This document shows, in pieces, positions 5,842 through 6,102 of a stretch of DNA of 6,102 bases (positions are counted from its first letter, which is position 1; each line of letters begins with the position of its first letter). Below the pieces are notes generated by a model, which searched no databases, was not told the origin of the DNA, and worked only from the letters and a program-made list of their open reading frames with translations. Source of the stretch: JBFMAE01 sp040756085 (GTDB taxonomy: Bacteria; Desulfobacterota; BSN033; UBA1163); assembly GCA_040756085.1 (NCBI GenBank), contig JBFMAE010000308.1:1-6102 (forward strand). Direction: 5' to 3'. The translations under genes were made by a program, and so were the position numbers.

Positions 5842-6102
5842 ATGAAAAAGATTCTAATCGGTCTTCTATTGGTTTTTCTCTTTATGGGAGTAACATTCGT
5901 CAAGGAAGCTTCGGCCCAAAAAGAGAAGTTGGCGCCTTTTATCACAATCTATGAGGGCTCAGGTTCTGTAGAGATAGCGGGAAAGGTTGCAAAGTTCATT
6001 CAAGAGAAACTGGGCGTAGAAATCCGATTCACCTCCGAATCCCATGGAGTCATCCACTCCAGGATCAAGGCTGAAGATCCAAATTTTACCGGGGATATGG
6101 GC
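5842..6102 (+). CDS. ABC-transporter periplasmic substrate-binding protein, N-terminal part (runs off the window)
   Basis: Eighty-seven codons are present from ATG 5842, which has a very strong AAAGGAGGG (5826-5834) seven bases upstream. The start is a typical Sec signal peptide: MKK, then a hydrophobic core ILIGLLLVFLFMGVTFV (4-20), and an ASA|Q cleavage site after residue 25. The mature part opens with FITIYEGSGS (33-42), then AGKVAKFIQEKLGVEIRF (46-63) and a segment reading HSRIKAEDPNFTGDMG (72-87). This is the first beta-strand, helix and ligand-loop layout of the family 1 (iron(III)/thiamine/2-aminoethylphosphonate-type) binding proteins, where the last segment usually matches a '...NPxADVxWG' stretch. 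The ligand-specific regions lie beyond the window. The location, 122 bases after glutamate dehydrogenase and on the same strand as the phosphonatase-like gene, makes an aminophosphonate a reasonable ligand, but ferric iron or another anion is equally compatible with what is visible. Confidence 0.82.
   Translation, partial: MKKILIGLLLVFLFMGVTFVKEASAQKEKLAPFITIYEGSGSVEIAGKVAKFIQEKLGVEIRFTSESHGVIHSRIKAEDPNFTGDMG

Noticed and set aside
1..6102. CRISPR array, tRNA or rRNA gene, insertion sequence or long repeat
   Set aside because: No regularly spaced repeats, tRNA-like cloverleaf, rRNA segment, transposase or terminal inverted repeats were seen on reading both strands.

Overview
The window comes from a bacterial chromosome of moderate GC content with compact, co-directional genes, mostly strong Shine-Dalgarno sites, and occasional TTG or GTG codons at gene starts. 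The mix of proteins and the short intergenic gaps would fit an anaerobic or metabolically versatile deltaproteobacterial (Desulfobacterota-like) lineage. That assignment is inference from style only; no ribosomal or other marker gene is present.

Layout. Bases 1-171 (minus strand) are the N-terminal 57 codons of a LysR-type regulator. Bases 172-328 are an AT-rich divergent control region. It holds two well-formed sigma70-type promoters facing each other and overlapping, plus a LysR-type box (TTAT-N7-ATAA). From 329 everything runs on the plus strand: a phosphonatase-like HAD hydrolase (329-1057), a class III PLP aminotransferase of the taurine/beta-amino-acid-like branch (1078-2415), a second, glutamate-1-semialdehyde-aminomutase-like class III PLP enzyme starting at TTG (2474-3748), a DUF47/PhoU-like protein (3764-4393), a small hexameric-type glutamate dehydrogenase (4460-5719), and the first 87 codons of a secreted ABC-transporter substrate-binding protein (5842 to the window end).

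How they may work together (inference). The genes look like one catabolic unit for an aminated phosphonate such as 2-aminoethylphosphonate or a hydroxylated or substituted relative. The binding protein would capture the substrate and a class III PLP enzyme would remove or transfer the amino group. The HAD enzyme, which keeps the phosphonatase Schiff-base lysine, would then cleave the C-P bond to release phosphate. Glutamate dehydrogenase would turn the glutamate formed by transamination back into 2-oxoglutarate plus ammonium, and the PhoU-like protein could connect the released phosphate to phosphate homeostasis. The canonical class V aminotransferase PhnW is not in the window, so a class III enzyme would have to take its place. 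The divergent LysR gene is the obvious candidate regulator. The substrate cannot be fixed from sequence alone; an aminosulfonate or beta-/gamma-amino acid is the main alternative for the aminotransferases.
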